Shown piece by piece: positions 10,906 to 20,406 of a stretch of 64,000 nucleotides of DNA. Source of the DNA: Devosia limi DSM 17137 (GTDB taxonomy: Bacteria > Pseudomonadota > Alphaproteobacteria > Rhizobiales > Devosiaceae); assembly GCF_900128975.1 (NCBI RefSeq), contig NZ_FQVC01000002.1, positions 248,001-312,000 of the forward strand, written 5' to 3'. The stretch's first letter is position 1; each line of letters begins with the position of its first letter. A model generated the notes under the pieces. It had not been told where the DNA came from. It did no database searches and was given only the letters and a program-made list of their open reading frames with translations. Both the position numbers and the translations under genes were made by a program.

Positions 10906-12579
10906 ATGGCTAAAAACCAACGGGATGAACTCGTTTTCGTGCCACTCGGTGGCGTCGGCGAGATCGGCATGAATATGGGCGCGTATGGCTTCGGCCCCGA
11001 GCGCTCGCGCAAGTGGATCGTTGTCGATTGCGGCGTGACCTTTGGCGGGCCGGACCTGCCGGGGATCGAGCTGATCATGGCCGATCCGGAATTCCTGGAA
11101 GAGCGCGCCGATGACATTCTCGGCCTGATCCTCACCCACAGCCACGAAGACCATTATGGCGCAGTGCTGGACCTGTGGCCCGGCTTTGAAAAGCCGGTTT
11201 TTGCGACGCCGTTCACCGCAGCAATGCTGGCGGCGAAGCGGGCAGGCGACGGCATCGTCGAGAATGTCGACATCACCATCATGCGGCCGGGCAAGGCATT
11301 CAATGTCGGCCCCTTCACCATCGAGGCGATCAACGTTGCCCACTCGATTCCCGAGAGCAATGCGCTGCTGATCTCGACCCCCATCGGCCGCGTGCTGCAT
11401 ACCGGTGACTGGAAGCTGGATCCGACCCCGGTTGGCAATGCACCCACGGATGTTGCGCGCCTGCAGGAAATTGGCGCCGACAAGTCGACGCCCCTGGCGC
11501 TGATCTGCGACTCGACCAATGCGATGAAGGACGGCGAGAGCCCGAGCGAGGCCGATGTTGCGGCCAATCTCGAAGCGATGATCGCCGAATCCAAGCACCG
11601 CGTTGCGGTGACGACCTTCGCCTCGAATGTGGGCCGGGTCATTTCCGTCGCCCGCGCCGCCGCCAAGTGCGGCCGCCAGGTGGTGATGTCGGGCCGCTCG
11701 CTGCACCGCATTACCGGCATTGCCCGCGAACTGGGCATGCTTGAAGGCGTGCCGCCGCTGCTGGATCAGGATGCCTACCGCACTATTGCGCGCGACAAGA
11801 TCGTGCTGCTCTGCACCGGTAGCCAGGGCGAAGCCCGCGCCGCCATCGCCCGCATTGCGCGTGGCGAGCACCCGGTGATCGATCTGACCGCCGGCGACCG
11901 CATGATCTTCTCGTCCTGGGCGATCCCGGGCAATGAGCGCGAAGTCAACGACATCCAGAACATGCTGATCGACAAGGGCGTCGAAGTCATCACGCAGAAG
12001 GACGGCCTGGTGCACGTGACCGGTCACCCACGTCGTGAAGAACTGCGCCGCCTCTATGGCTGGATGCAGCCCGAAGTGCTGGTGCCGGTCCATGGCGAAG
12101 CCATGCATCTGCAGGCCCATGCCAAGCTCGGCCGCGAAGCCGGGATTGCCAATGTGCTGGAAGCGCGCAATGGCGACATGGTGCGCCTGTTCCCCGAGCC
12201 GCTGGTCCACCCGGCCGAAGTGCGCGTCGGCGAGCTTTATCTCGACGGGCTGGTGCTGTGCACGCCAGACGAGAGCGGCGTCAAAGGCCGCCGCCGGCTG
12301 TCGTTCGGCGGCCATGTCGTGGTCAGCCTGTGCGTCAATGGCAATGGGCAGATCGTGTCCGGCCCCGACCTGGTGATCGAGGGCCTGCCCGAGACCGAAG
12401 ACGAGTCGTTGACCGAGCTGGTGGAACACACCATTGCCGGCGTGCTCAAGAGCGTGCCGCCCAAGCGCCGCAGCGATACCGAGGTGTTGAATTCGGCACT
12501 GTTCAAGGCGATCCGTAACGAAGTGAATTCCTATTGGGGCCGCAAGCCCAACGTTTCGGTGTTCGTGCACCGCGTGTGA
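10906..12579 (+). CDS. rnj: Ribonuclease J
   Basis: This 557-residue metallo-beta-lactamase/beta-CASP ribonuclease of the RNase J family processes or degrades RNA by endo- and 5'-exonuclease action. The zinc-binding HxHxDH motif is at residues 78-83 (HSHEDH), with further metal His residues in the PESNALLISTP region and in VPVHGEAMHL. ATG 10906 was chosen because GAAAGGA lies upstream and the RNase J core starts there. An in-frame ATG at 10837 would add 23 residues rich in Arg. This is the last gene before the terminator at 12602. Confidence 0.93.
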   Translation: MAKNQRDELVFVPLGGVGEIGMNMGAYGFGPERSRKWIVVDCGVTFGGPDLPGIELIMADPEFLEERADDILGLILTHSHEDHYGAVLDLWPGFEKPVFATPFTAAMLAAKRAGDGIVENVDITIMRPGKAFNVGPFTIEAINVAHSIPESNALLISTPIGRVLHTGDWKLDPTPVGNAPTDVARLQEIGADKSTPLALICDSTNAMKDGESPSEADVAANLEAMIAESKHRVAVTTFASNVGRVISVARAAAKCGRQVVMSGRSLHRITGIARELGMLEGVPPLLDQDAYRTIARDKIVLLCTGSQGEARAAIARIARGEHPVIDLTAGDRMIFSSWAIPGNEREVNDIQNMLIDKGVEVITQKDGLVHVTGHPRREELRRLYGWMQPEVLVPVHGEAMHLQAHAKLGREAGIANVLEARNGDMVRLFPEPLVHPAEVRVGELYLDGLVLCTPDESGVKGRRRLSFGGHVVVSLCVNGNGQIVSGPDLVIEGLPETEDESLTELVEHTIAGVLKSVPPKRRSDTEVLNSALFKAIRNEVNSYWGRKPNVSVFVHRV

Positions 12580-12601
12580 TCCCGGCCTAATTCGATCAAA
12601 G

Positions 12602-12632
12602 GCGCCGCAGCAACAACTGCGGCGCTTTTTTT
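12602..12632 (+). terminator. Rho-independent terminator after RNase J
   Basis: A nine-base-pair perfect GC-rich stem (GCGCCGCAG / CTGCGGCGC) with a six-base loop is followed by seven Ts. It closes the nuo-birA-rnj transcription unit. Confidence 0.9.
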
Positions 12633-12729
12633 GCCTGCGACATCGTGCAGCCGATTTGCTGGTTTCGTCGGCCGGTCGCCGTGGTAAACCAAGTTCGACG
12701 GTTCATCCGTGCGGTTAAAGGGACACAAC

Positions 12730-12975
12730 ATGCAGATCGGTTCGATCCTCGCCATCTTCTTTGTCGTCTGGTGGCTCTGTCTGTTTATCGTGCTGCCGAT
12801 TGGCTCGCGCAGCCAGCTCGACGCCGGCGAAGTGGTGCCGGGAACCGAGCCCGGGGCTCCTGTCACGGTCCGCCTGTGGCGGCAACTGGCCGCGACCACG
12901 GTGCTGGCCGGGTTCATGACAGCGCTGCTGTTCTGGGGCCTGAGCAACGAAACGCTGCAGCGCTACTGGAGCTAA
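12730..12975 (+). CDS. DUF1467 family small membrane protein
   Basis: This 81-residue protein has two hydrophobic helices (residues about 5-25 and 53-75) joined by a hydrophilic loop with the family-typical LPIGSRSQ and PGTEPGAP segments. It matches the DUF1467 family, found in alphaproteobacteria and often just upstream of proS, as here. Function unknown. ATG 12730 follows a purine-rich stretch (aaagggacac). An in-frame ATG 21 bp upstream is less likely because it lacks an RBS. Confidence 0.85.
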   Translation: MQIGSILAIFFVVWWLCLFIVLPIGSRSQLDAGEVVPGTEPGAPVTVRLWRQLAATTVLAGFMTALLFWGLSNETLQRYWS

Positions 12976-13206
12976 GGGCTCCTCACTTCCTTATTGTTCG
13001 TGTTCTTTCTACCCATGGACTTGATCCGTGGGTCCTCTATCCGCGCGCGCGGGATTCGAGAGGCCCGCCGATCAGTTTGCGGGCAGCGCTGTTGGTGGGG
13101 GGCTCATCTGAGCGGCGAGTGGTCAGTGCCAGTGGCTGGGATAGCATCTGATATCCCCCCACCGTCATTGCCCGGCTTGTCCGGGCAATCCACCTTGACG
13201 CCATCC
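12976..13206. repeat. Non-coding stretch with two short palindromic elements
   Basis: There is no credible gene here. It contains an imperfect inverted repeat ACCCATGGA / TCCGTGGGT at 13011-13033 (one mismatch) and a perfect one ATTGCCCGG / CCGGGCAAT at 13167-13189 with a five-base loop. From memory, both resemble palindromic intergenic repeat units scattered through rhizobial genomes. No other copy was noticed in this window, so repeat status is inferred. Confidence 0.45.
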
Positions 13207-13530
13207 CTAAAGCTTCTTGCCCTTCGGCAGCGCGTGCGCATGGGCCATCTGCAGTGCCGCAAGCAGGTCTTCGCTTGTAGCCGGGGCCAGTGTCATCTCG
13301 GTCCAGCCCTGGCGCCCCCAGGCATTATCGACGGGGGCGAATATTTCGGGTGCAACCATGCATTTGAGTTCCTGCTCTTCGGGCGTCAGTTTCAGATTGG
13401 CGGTTTGGCCGTGAGCGGGCAGGGTCACGAAGATGCGAGCGACCTTGAAGGCGACGCGGTCGAAATGCGGGGCCTCTTTAGTCCCCTCAAGCTCCAGGGC
13501 GATGTGGCGAAGATCTGCTGCAGTTGCCAC
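13207..13530 (-). CDS. MmcQ/YjbR family protein
   Basis: This 107-residue single-domain protein of the MmcQ/YjbR family has a CyaY-like fold and is sometimes annotated as DNA-binding. Typical features are the early HIALELEGTKEAPHFDR segment, KVARIFVTL, and a C-terminal half containing WGRQGWTEM and LLAALQMAHAHA. The start was set at GTG 13530 because GAAGGAGG lies seven bases before it. The frame is open further upstream to an ATG at 13575, but that stretch crosses a terminator hairpin. Biological role unknown. Confidence 0.82.
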   Translation of the reverse strand: MATAADLRHIALELEGTKEAPHFDRVAFKVARIFVTLPAHGQTANLKLTPEEQELKCMVAPEIFAPVDNAWGRQGWTEMTLAPATSEDLLAALQMAHAHALPKGKKL

Positions 13531-13556
13531 GCAAACACCTCCTTCAAATCCAGGAA

Positions 13557-13584
13557 ACAAAAAAGCGGGGCACAAGGCCCCGCT
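13557..13584 (-). terminator. Rho-independent terminator, minus strand
   Basis: Read on the minus strand, AGCGGGG and CCCCGCT pair around a seven-base loop and are followed by a T-rich run. It ends a transcript coming from the right, where no protein gene is visible on that strand. It therefore most likely ends a small RNA, or limits read-through into the YjbR-like gene. Confidence 0.7.
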
Positions 13585-13735
13585 GAAATGAGTTTGTTCG
13601 ACAATACGCTGGACTTAGGCACGCTATACAGCGGCAGCCAACGCTCCTCCCTTGACGTTGTCGACGTCAGGCGGTTTGTGACCGCCTTTGCTTTATTGTG
13701 GGGGACCCTAACAACAGATTTTGTACCTGTCACCT
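13585..13735 (-). ncRNA. Candidate small RNA (unidentified)
   Basis: This is a 150-bp stretch with no convincing gene. It ends in the minus-strand terminator at 13557-13584 and contains two abutting perfect hairpins: 13670-13686 (GGCGGT / ACCGCC with short loop) and 13653-13669 (TGACGT / ACGTCA). I do not recognise it as 4.5S, 6S, tmRNA, RNase P RNA or a known riboswitch. The opposite reading, a plus-strand leader of proS with the 13670 hairpin as a weak terminator, is possible because a T-rich run follows that hairpin. Confidence 0.35.
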
Positions 13736-13833
13736 AGATTCTGCATGGCTTCCATGCTTGCAACGGATGGACGAGTAGGATTTCAGTGGGCATCAACAAG
13801 AGCCACGAGTCGCCGACAAATTCTGGAGTTCAC

Positions 13834-15183
13834 ATGCGCCTGTCTCGCTACTTTTTGCCGGTGCTTCGCGATGTGCCCAAAGAAGCCGAAATTGTCTCGC
13901 ATCGCCTGATGCTGCGGGCAGGGATGATCCGCCAGCAGGCGTCCGGTCTCTATTCCTGGCTGCCGCTCGGATACAAGGTGCTGATGAAGGTCCAGAAGAT
14001 CATCGAGGAGGAGCAGAACCGCTCCGGTGCGGTGCAATTGCTGATGCCCACCATCCAGCCGGCAGACCTGTGGCGCGAAAGCGGCCGCTACGATGCCTAT
14101 GGCAAGGAAATGCTGCGCATCGAGGATCGGCACGAGCGCGAATTCCTCTATGGCCCGACCAATGAGGAGATGATCACCGACATCTTCCGGACCTATGTGA
14201 AGTCCTACAAGGACCTGCCGCTCAATCTCTACCATGTTCAGTGGAAGTTCCGCGACGAGGTCCGTCCGCGCTTTGGCACCATGCGCTCGCGTGAGTTCCT
14301 GATGAAGGATGCCTATTCGTTCGACCTGAGCAAGGAAGATGCGGTGAAGGCCTATGAGCGGATGTTCGTGGCCTATATGCGCACCTATGCCCGCATGGGC
14401 CTGACCGCCATTCCGATGCGGGCCGATACTGGCCCGATCGGCGGCGATCTCAGCCATGAGTGGATCGTGCTGGCCGAGACCGGCGAAAGCGCCGTGTTCT
14501 GTGACAACCGCCTGCTGGATAAACCCATTCCCGGTCAGGACACCGATTTCCGTGGCGATCTGAAGCCGATTTTTGACGACTGGACCTCGCTCTATGCGGC
14601 CACCGAAGACATGGTGGACATGGCCGAATATGAGGCTGCCGTGCCCGAGGAACATCGGGTATCTGCCCGTGGCATCGAGGTCGGCCACATTTTCTACTTC
14701 GGCACCAAGTATTCGGAGCCCATGAAGGCGACCGTAACGGGGCCGGAAGGCAAGGAAATCGCCGTGCATATGGGGTCTTACGGCATCGGGCCGACCCGCT
14801 TGGTTCCCGCGATCATCGAGGCGTTCCATGACGAGGCGGGCATTGTCTGGCCGGTCAGCGTGGCGCCGTTCGAGGCGGTGCTGATCAATCTCAAGGCCGG
14901 CGACGCGGACAGCGATGCGGCATGCGAAGCGCTCTATGACGAGCTGGTCGCCGCTGGCATCGACATGCTCTATGACGATCGCGACCAGGGTGCGGGCGCC
15001 AAGTTCACCACCGCCGACCTGATCGGCATTCCCTATCAGCTGATCATCGGACCACGTGGGCTCAAGGCCGGCGAGGCAGAGATCAAGCATCGCAAGACCG
15101 GCGAGCGTGAAACCCTGCCGATCGCCGATGCCGTTGCCCGGATCAAGGGCCTGATCGAACCACAGCGAAAGACTGACATTTGA
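13834..15183 (+). CDS. proS: Prolyl-tRNA synthetase, short alphaproteobacterial type
   Basis: This class II synthetase of 449 residues charges tRNA-Pro. Motif 2 ([22 protein letters not shown], residues about 138-160), motif 3 ([10 protein letters not shown], about 314-323) and the C-terminal anticodon-binding domain are all present. The roughly 180-residue INS editing insertion of E. coli-type ProRS is missing, as is usual in alphaproteobacteria, where trans-editing enzymes clear Ala-tRNA-Pro. ATG 13834 follows a GGAG motif. The frame is open to 13786 without a good RBS. The stop overlaps the next start (TTGA). Confidence 0.96.
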   Translation: MRLSRYFLPVLRDVPKEAEIVSHRLMLRAGMIRQQASGLYSWLPLGYKVLMKVQKIIEEEQNRSGAVQLLMPTIQPADLWRESGRYDAYGKEMLRIEDRHEREFLYGPTNEEMITDIFRTYVKSYKDLPLNLYHVQWKFRDEVRPRFGTMRSREFLMKDAYSFDLSKEDAVKAYERMFVAYMRTYARMGLTAIPMRADTGPIGGDLSHEWIVLAETGESAVFCDNRLLDKPIPGQDTDFRGDLKPIFDDWTSLYAATEDMVDMAEYEAAVPEEHRVSARGIEVGHIFYFGTKYSEPMKATVTGPEGKEIAVHMGSYGIGPTRLVPAIIEAFHDEAGIVWPVSVAPFEAVLINLKAGDADSDAACEALYDELVAAGIDMLYDDRDQGAGAKFTTADLIGIPYQLIIGPRGLKAGEAEIKHRKTGERETLPIADAVARIKGLIEPQRKTDI

Positions 15184-16550
15184 CCGACGAAGCGGCGCCG
15201 GCACTCAATAAGGGCACGCGCGCCTTTTCGCGCTTTGAATGGCTGGTGGCGGGGCGCTATTTGCGTGCCCGCCGCAAGGACGCATTTATCTCGGTGATCG
15301 CCGCGCTGACCATGACCGGCGTCGCCATTGGCGTGGCGACGCTGATCGTCGTCATGTCGGTGATGAACGGCTTCCGCGCCGAACTGCTGACCAAGATCCT
15401 GGGGCTGAACGGTCACTTCACCGCTATCCCGATCGAGAGCCAGTTCACCGACTACAAGGAGACCGTTGCCGCGCTCGAGCAGGTGGATGGCGTCAAGTTC
15501 GCCGTCTATTTCGTCGAGGGACAAGTGCTGGCCTCCGGACCGGGCAGTTCGACCGGTGTCACCGTGCGCGGCATGGACGCGGAAAACCTCGAGAAGCTGG
15601 ACCTGCTCTATGGCGCTGCGGTCCAGGGCGGCTGGGATTCGTGGGACGACAGCCGTGGTGTCGCCATCGGTTACCGCCTGGCGCAAAAGCTGGGCGTGTC
15701 GCTGGGTGACCAGGTGCAACTGATCAACCCCGATGGGCAGATGACGCCCTTCGGCTCGACGCCGCAGGTTCGCTCCTATCCAGTCAATGTCATCTTTGAT
15801 CTCGGCATGGTCGAGTTCGACAGCTTCTTTCTGTACATGCCCATTGGCCCCGCCCAGGACTTCTTCAAGATGTATGAGGATGTGCTGAAGCCAGGCCAGG
15901 AGCCGCTCGACCCGATGGCGAGCGATGAAGAGATCGATGCCGCCTATATGCGGGTCGGGCAGGCCAGCGCCGCCGAGATCTTCATCAACAATCCCGATGA
16001 TATCGCGACGATGCGCGGGCGGCTGCAGGCCGACCAGACCATGCGGCCAATGGTGCTCACCGACTGGCAGCAGCGCAACGAGACCTTCTTCTCGGCGCTG
16101 CAGGTGGAGCGGGTGGTGATGTTCACCATCCTGTCGATGATCATCCTGGTGGCGGCGTTCAATATCATCTCCAGCCTCGTCATGCTGGTGAAGGACAAGA
16201 GCGCTGATATCGCAGTGTTGCGGACCATGGGCGCGACACGCGGCTCGATCATGCGCATCTTCTCGATGACCGGTACGGCAATCGGGGTGGTCGGCACGCT
16301 GGTCGGGCTGGTGCTCGGGTTGATCGTGGCCGCCAATGCCGAAGGCTTGCGGGCATTTGTGTCCAACACGTTGGGCGTGGCGATCTTCCCGCCAGAAGTG
16401 TTCTTCCTGTCCACACTGCCGTCCAAGACCGACCCCTATGAAGTGACCGTCGTGGTCTGCCTCGCATTGGGGCTCAGCTTCCTTGCCACGATTTACCCGG
16501 CCTGGCGCGCCGCCCAATATGATCCGGTGGAGGCCCTGCGCTATGAGTAA
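15180..16550 (+). CDS. Lipoprotein-releasing ABC transporter permease, LolC/LolE family
   Basis: This 456-residue inner-membrane permease extracts mature lipoproteins for transfer to the outer membrane. It has one N-terminal helix after a basic stretch ([15 protein letters not shown]), a large periplasmic domain of about 220 residues, and three C-terminal helices with the FtsX-like segment [12 protein letters not shown]. It starts at TTG 15180, overlapping the proS TGA. Only one permease gene is present next to lolD, so it probably acts as a homodimer (LolF-type). Whether it is LolC-, LolE- or LolF-like cannot be settled by eye. Confidence 0.9.
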   Translation: MTDEAAPALNKGTRAFSRFEWLVAGRYLRARRKDAFISVIAALTMTGVAIGVATLIVVMSVMNGFRAELLTKILGLNGHFTAIPIESQFTDYKETVAALEQVDGVKFAVYFVEGQVLASGPGSSTGVTVRGMDAENLEKLDLLYGAAVQGGWDSWDDSRGVAIGYRLAQKLGVSLGDQVQLINPDGQMTPFGSTPQVRSYPVNVIFDLGMVEFDSFFLYMPIGPAQDFFKMYEDVLKPGQEPLDPMASDEEIDAAYMRVGQASAAEIFINNPDDIATMRGRLQADQTMRPMVLTDWQQRNETFFSALQVERVVMFTILSMIILVAAFNIISSLVMLVKDKSADIAVLRTMGATRGSIMRIFSMTGTAIGVVGTLVGLVLGLIVAANAEGLRAFVSNTLGVAIFPPEVFFLSTLPSKTDPYEVTVVVCLALGLSFLATIYPAWRAAQYDPVEALRYE

Positions 16551-17229
16551 GGCTCATCTGATCCTGAGTGGCGTGCATCGTCACTACGGCACCGGCGACA
16601 CCATGGTGCGCGTGCTGGAAGCGGCTGATCTCACCGTGCAGAGCGGGGAACTGGTGGCGCTGGTCGCGCCCTCAGGCGCCGGCAAGTCGACGCTGCTGCA
16701 TCTGTCGGGCCTGCTGGAAAGCCCGCAGGGCGGCGAGGTCGAGATCATCGGCATCAAGACCAGCCAGCTCGGGGATCGCGGGCGGACGCAATTGCGGCGC
16801 TCGACGGTGGGCTATGTCTACCAGTTCCACCATCTGCTGCCCGAGTTCACGGCGCTCGAGAATGTCTCGATGCCGCAATTGATTGCCGGCAAGTCGCCCA
16901 GGGAGGCGGAGGCGCGGTCGATGGAACTGCTCGATCTGCTGGGCGTGGGGCCGCGCGCCTCGCACCGTCCGGCGGAGCTATCGGGTGGCGAGCAGCAGCG
17001 CGTGGCGATTGCCCGGGCGGCTGCGAACCATCCCAAGGTGATCCTGGCCGACGAGCCGACAGGCAATCTCGATCCGGAAACCAGCGATCTGGTGTTTGCG
17101 GCCCTGCGCAGCCTGATCAAGAATGAAGGCGCTGCGGCGCTGATCGCCACCCATAATCATGACCTTGCGCGGCGGGCCGACCGCATCGTGACGCTGAAGG
17201 GTGGACTTGTGGTGCCCCACATATTGTAG
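16543..17229 (+). CDS. lolD: Lipoprotein-releasing system ATP-binding protein LolD
   Basis: This 228-residue ABC ATPase drives the permease encoded immediately upstream. The Walker A is APSGAGKST (residues about 42-50), with Ala in place of the usual first Gly. The Q-loop region is [19 protein letters not shown], the signature LSGGEQQR, Walker [13 protein letters not shown] and the H-loop ATHNH. The ATG at 16543 overlaps the permease stop by 8 bp, so the two are translationally coupled. Confidence 0.95.
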   Translation: MSKAHLILSGVHRHYGTGDTMVRVLEAADLTVQSGELVALVAPSGAGKSTLLHLSGLLESPQGGEVEIIGIKTSQLGDRGRTQLRRSTVGYVYQFHHLLPEFTALENVSMPQLIAGKSPREAEARSMELLDLLGVGPRASHRPAELSGGEQQRVAIARAAANHPKVILADEPTGNLDPETSDLVFAALRSLIKNEGAAALIATHNHDLARRADRIVTLKGGLVVPHIL

Positions 17230-17233
17230 GACG

Positions 17234-17284
17234 GGCGGGCGTGGCGCCCGCCAGGCTGGCGGCAATCCTTTTCAGATTGCCGCC
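17234..17284. terminator. Two hairpins between convergent lolD and cysK
   Basis: Hairpin 1 at 17234-17252 has an 8-bp stem (GGCGGGCG / CGCCCGCC) with a 3-base loop. Hairpin 2 at 17258-17284 has a 10-bp stem (GGCGGCAATC / GATTGCCGCC) with a 7-base loop. Neither has a clean T-run, but their position between converging genes suggests bidirectional termination or 3'-end protection. Confidence 0.5.
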
Positions 17285-17292
17285 GCAGGCGC

Positions 17293-18357
17293 CTAGGCCG
17301 GTTCGGCTTCCAGCACCGAAGCAATATCGATCGGTGGCTGATCTTCCAGCCAGCCCGGCACCGGCAGGTTCTTGGCGCGCAGGAATTCGGGGTTGAACAG
17401 CTTGGACTGGTAGCGATTGCCGTAGTCACACAGGATGGTGACGATGGTCTTGCCCGGTCCAAGATCGCGCGCCATGCGCACCGCGCCGGCAATGTTGATG
17501 CCGCTGGAGCCGCCGAGGCACAGGCCCTCATGTTCCAGCAGATCGAAGACATAGGGCAGGGCCTCTGAGTCGGGGATCTGGTAGGGATTGTCGATCTTGA
17601 GGCCTTCGAGATTGGCCGTGATGCGGCCCTGACCAATGCCTTCGGTGATCGAATTGCCCGAGGACTTCAACTCGCCCGTAGTGAAATAGCTGTAGAGCGC
17701 GGCGCCTTCGGGATCGGCCAGACCGATCTTGACGTCTTCGCTGCGGGCCCGCAGGGCCTCGGCAACACCAGCCAACGTGCCGCCGGAGCCGACGGCGCAG
17801 ATGAAGCCATCAATGCGGCCATTGGTCTGCTGCCAGATTTCGGGGCCGGTGGTTTCGACGTGAGCGCGGCGATTGGAGGTATTGTCGAACTGGTTGGCCC
17901 AGACGGCGCCATTGGGCAGCTCGCGATTGAGCTTTTCGGCCAGGCGCCCGGAAACCTTGATGTAATTGTTGGGGTGCTTGTAGGGCTTGGCCGGAACCTC
18001 GATCAGCTCGGCGCCAAACAAGCGCAGCGCGTCCTTCTTTTCCTGGCTTTGCGTATCGGGGATGACGATCACCGATTTGAAGCCCAGCGAATTGGCGACC
18101 AGCGTCAGCCCGATGCCGGTATTGCCGGCCGTGCCTTCAACGATGGTGCCGCCCGGCTTCAGCGCGCCGCTCTTGACCGCATCATGGATGATGAACAGCG
18201 CAGCGCGGTCCTTGACCGATTGCCCCGGATTGAGGAATTCGGCCTTGCCCCAGATTTCACAGCCGGTGAGCTGGGAGACGCGGTTGAGACGGATGAGCGG
18301 TGTATTGCCGATCGCGGAAATAAGGTCTTGGTGCTTGGCCATGGATCGATTTGTCAT
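17293..18357 (-). CDS. cysK: Cysteine synthase (O-acetylserine sulfhydrylase), CysK family
   Basis: This PLP enzyme, about 354 residues, makes cysteine from O-acetylserine and sulfide. The PLP-binding Lys is in NPGQSVKDRAA and the substrate loop is TAGNTGIG, a TSGNTG variant. The phosphate-binding loop is AVGSGGTLAG. An extended C-terminus beyond the fold (about residues 320-354) is typical of rhizobial CysK. The start is taken at ATG 18357; an in-frame ATG at 18342 begins MAKHQDL, which fits family N-termini equally well, and neither has a clear RBS. Cystathionine beta-synthase-like activity is an alternative. Confidence 0.87.
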   Translation of the reverse strand: MTNRSMAKHQDLISAIGNTPLIRLNRVSQLTGCEIWGKAEFLNPGQSVKDRAALFIIHDAVKSGALKPGGTIVEGTAGNTGIGLTLVANSLGFKSVIVIPDTQSQEKKDALRLFGAELIEVPAKPYKHPNNYIKVSGRLAEKLNRELPNGAVWANQFDNTSNRRAHVETTGPEIWQQTNGRIDGFICAVGSGGTLAGVAEALRARSEDVKIGLADPEGAALYSYFTTGELKSSGNSITEGIGQGRITANLEGLKIDNPYQIPDSEALPYVFDLLEHEGLCLGGSSGINIAGAVRMARDLGPGKTIVTILCDYGNRYQSKLFNPEFLRAKNLPVPGWLEDQPPIDIASVLEAEPA

Positions 18358-18490
18358 GAAAGACCCAAGCCTAGGCGGGCAGCGGCGTGGCGACAAGCCT
18401 CAAGTGTCCAATACGGCACGGCTTTTCGCCCCAAGGCGGTTTCGGGCAAGTCTGATTGCCTGCAGCCGCAAATGCGGCAACCTCATTCCG

Positions 18491-19900
18491 CTAGAGGGCT
18501 TTGGCCGCCGCCAGGGCGCGCTCGCGCGAGGTCTTGAGATCGACAATTGGGACCGGATAGGTTTCGCCCAGCACAACATTTGCCTGGCGCAGCACCTCGG
18601 CTGGCGCGGCAAACGGCTGATGCACCCATTTGTCGGGCAGGTCCGCGATTTCGGGGACCCATTGGCGCACATAATCGCCTGAGGCGTCGAAACGCTCGCC
18701 CTGAACTACCGGATTGAAGATGCGGAAATAGGGAGACGCGTCGAGCCCGGAACCGGCTACCCATTGCCAATTGCCGGGATTGCTGGCGACATCGGCATCG
18801 AGCAGGCAATCCCAGAACCAGTGTTCGCCAAGGCGCCAGTCGATCAACAGGTTCTTGGCCAGCAGCGAGGCCACCAGCATGCGCACCCGATTGTGCATGG
18901 TGCCGGTCTCCCACAACTCGCGCATGCCGGCGTCGACGATGGGAAAGCCGGTCTGGCCCGTCTGCCAGGCCTTGAGATCATCCGGCGCATGGCGCCATTT
19001 GATCCCAGCATATTTAGCCTGCATCGGCACCGTCGAAATGTCGTCGCGATGATAGAGCTGGTGATAGTTGAAATCACGCCAGCTCAGTTCCGAGAGGAAC
19101 TTGTCCACGGCTTCGGCCAGTCCTGGCTCGCGTTGCGCCAGGGCCATGGCGGCATGCCAGACCTGGCGCGGGCTGATTTCGCCAAAGCGCAGATGCGGCG
19201 ACAGGCGCGAGGTTACGGTGGCGGCGGGAAAGTCGCGCCCGAGCTTGTAGTCCTCCAGCCGTTCATCGAGGAAGTCGGCCAGCGCCTCGCGGGCGCCAGA
19301 CTCGCCAATGCGCCAATAGGGCGCCAGTTTCGACGCCCAGGCGGGTTGCTGGTAGTCGGCAGCGATGGCCGTTGGCGCGATGCGGTCACCTTCGGGGCGC
19401 GGCAGGGGCGTGGGAATGTCGCGCTGCTTGAGCGCGCGCCAGAACGGCGTGAAGACGGAATAGGGTTTTCCCTGACCGGTGGCGATGTCCCATGGCTCGA
19501 TCAGTACATTGGCGGCGAACGAGACAACCTGCACGCCGTCCCGCTTCAGCCAATCCTTGATCCCCGCATCCACGGCCCGCTCCTGTGGCGCATAGCGGCG
19601 GTTCCAGAACACGGCAGATGCACCGGTGCTGGCTATGGCATCCGCCAGGCACTGGGGTGCATCGCCCGAGGCGGTGACGAGGGGGATGCCGCGCTCGGCC
19701 AGCGCATTGCCGAGATCGGCGAGGCTATGGTGCAGCCACCAGCGGGCAGCGGCGCCGGGGGCGCGGACCGGACCAGTCTCATGGATATAAAGGGCGGTGA
19801 CGCTATCGGCCGATTTTACGGCGGCGAGCAGGGCCGGATTATCGGCAAGCCGCAGATCGTTGCGGAGCCACACGATCGCGGCGGCGGTTCTGGTGGTCAT
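18491..19900 (-). CDS. phrB: Deoxyribodipyrimidine photolyase
   Basis: This 469-residue class I CPD photolyase repairs UV dimers with light, using FADH- and an antenna chromophore. The N-terminal Rossmann domain begins AAIVWLRNDLRLADNPAL. The C-terminal FAD domain has WRDFNYHQLYH, GTMHNRVRMLVASFL-like helices, DADVASNPGNWQWVAG and SPYFRIFNPV. ATG 19900 follows GGGAGA; a TTG three bases upstream is less likely. It is on the same strand as cysK with a 130-bp gap. Confidence 0.93.
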   Translation of the reverse strand: MTTRTAAAIVWLRNDLRLADNPALLAAVKSADSVTALYIHETGPVRAPGAAARWWLHHSLADLGNALAERGIPLVTASGDAPQCLADAIASTGASAVFWNRRYAPQERAVDAGIKDWLKRDGVQVVSFAANVLIEPWDIATGQGKPYSVFTPFWRALKQRDIPTPLPRPEGDRIAPTAIAADYQQPAWASKLAPYWRIGESGAREALADFLDERLEDYKLGRDFPAATVTSRLSPHLRFGEISPRQVWHAAMALAQREPGLAEAVDKFLSELSWRDFNYHQLYHRDDISTVPMQAKYAGIKWRHAPDDLKAWQTGQTGFPIVDAGMRELWETGTMHNRVRMLVASLLAKNLLIDWRLGEHWFWDCLLDADVASNPGNWQWVAGSGLDASPYFRIFNPVVQGERFDASGDYVRQWVPEIADLPDKWVHQPFAAPAEVLRQANVVLGETYPVPIVDLKTSRERALAAAKAL

Positions 19901-19950
19901 CAAAGTCTCCCGTCGCCTCCGATACGCAGGCGACGGGCCAAAGGTTCAGT

Positions 19951-20406
19951 TTATTCCATCAGTTCGGCAAGCTGCTCCAACGCGGCGCTCCAGGCCTCGA
20001 TCGAGAAGATGCGCGATTCCGGATCGGCATGGGCGAGGCCGCGCTCGGTAATGGTAATAGCGGTGCGATCCTTGCCGACGGCCTTGAAGCCGATATCGAG
20101 CACGAAGATCAGGTCGTCCCCGTCGTCTTCCTCGTCCTTGTGCACCCAGGACATCACCAGCCGCTCATTCTCCACATATTGGAGAACTTCGCCGCTAACG
20201 ACGTGCTCTTCGGGATCTTCATCGTCGCCATAGGTGACGAACTTGTAGAGACCGCCATCATAGGCATCGAGTTCGGCATAATCGGCCTGCCATTGCTCGA
20301 TCAGGGCCGGATCGGTCCAGGCGGCAAACACATCCTCGATATTGGCGTCGATGGTACGGGTCAGCGTGATCTGGCTTTCGCCATCGGTGTCGTGGCCGTT
20401 GTTCAT
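19951..20406 (-). CDS. SRPBCC (AHSA1-type) domain protein
   Basis: This 151-residue single START-like domain has the opening ITLTRTIDANIEDVFAAWTDPALIEQW and the closing long helix, which define the Aha1/CalC-like (AHSA1) SRPBCC branch. Such proteins bind hydrophobic ligands in a central cavity; the ligand is unknown. The protein is strongly acidic, with an Asp/Glu run EEDDGDD in the middle. Its ATG overlaps the stop of the upstream MFS gene by 4 bp (ATGA), so the two are translationally coupled. A functional link with that pump is inferred. Confidence 0.85.
   Translation of the reverse strand: MNNGHDTDGESQITLTRTIDANIEDVFAAWTDPALIEQWQADYAELDAYDGGLYKFVTYGDDEDPEEHVVSGEVLQYVENERLVMSWVHKDEEDDGDDLIFVLDIGFKAVGKDRTAITITERGLAHADPESRIFSIEAWSAALEQLAELME

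Noticed and set aside
13425-13733. A 102-codon minus-strand frame over the candidate small RNA
   Set aside because: It runs through a terminator hairpin and into the YjbR-like gene in another frame, with no RBS or domain.
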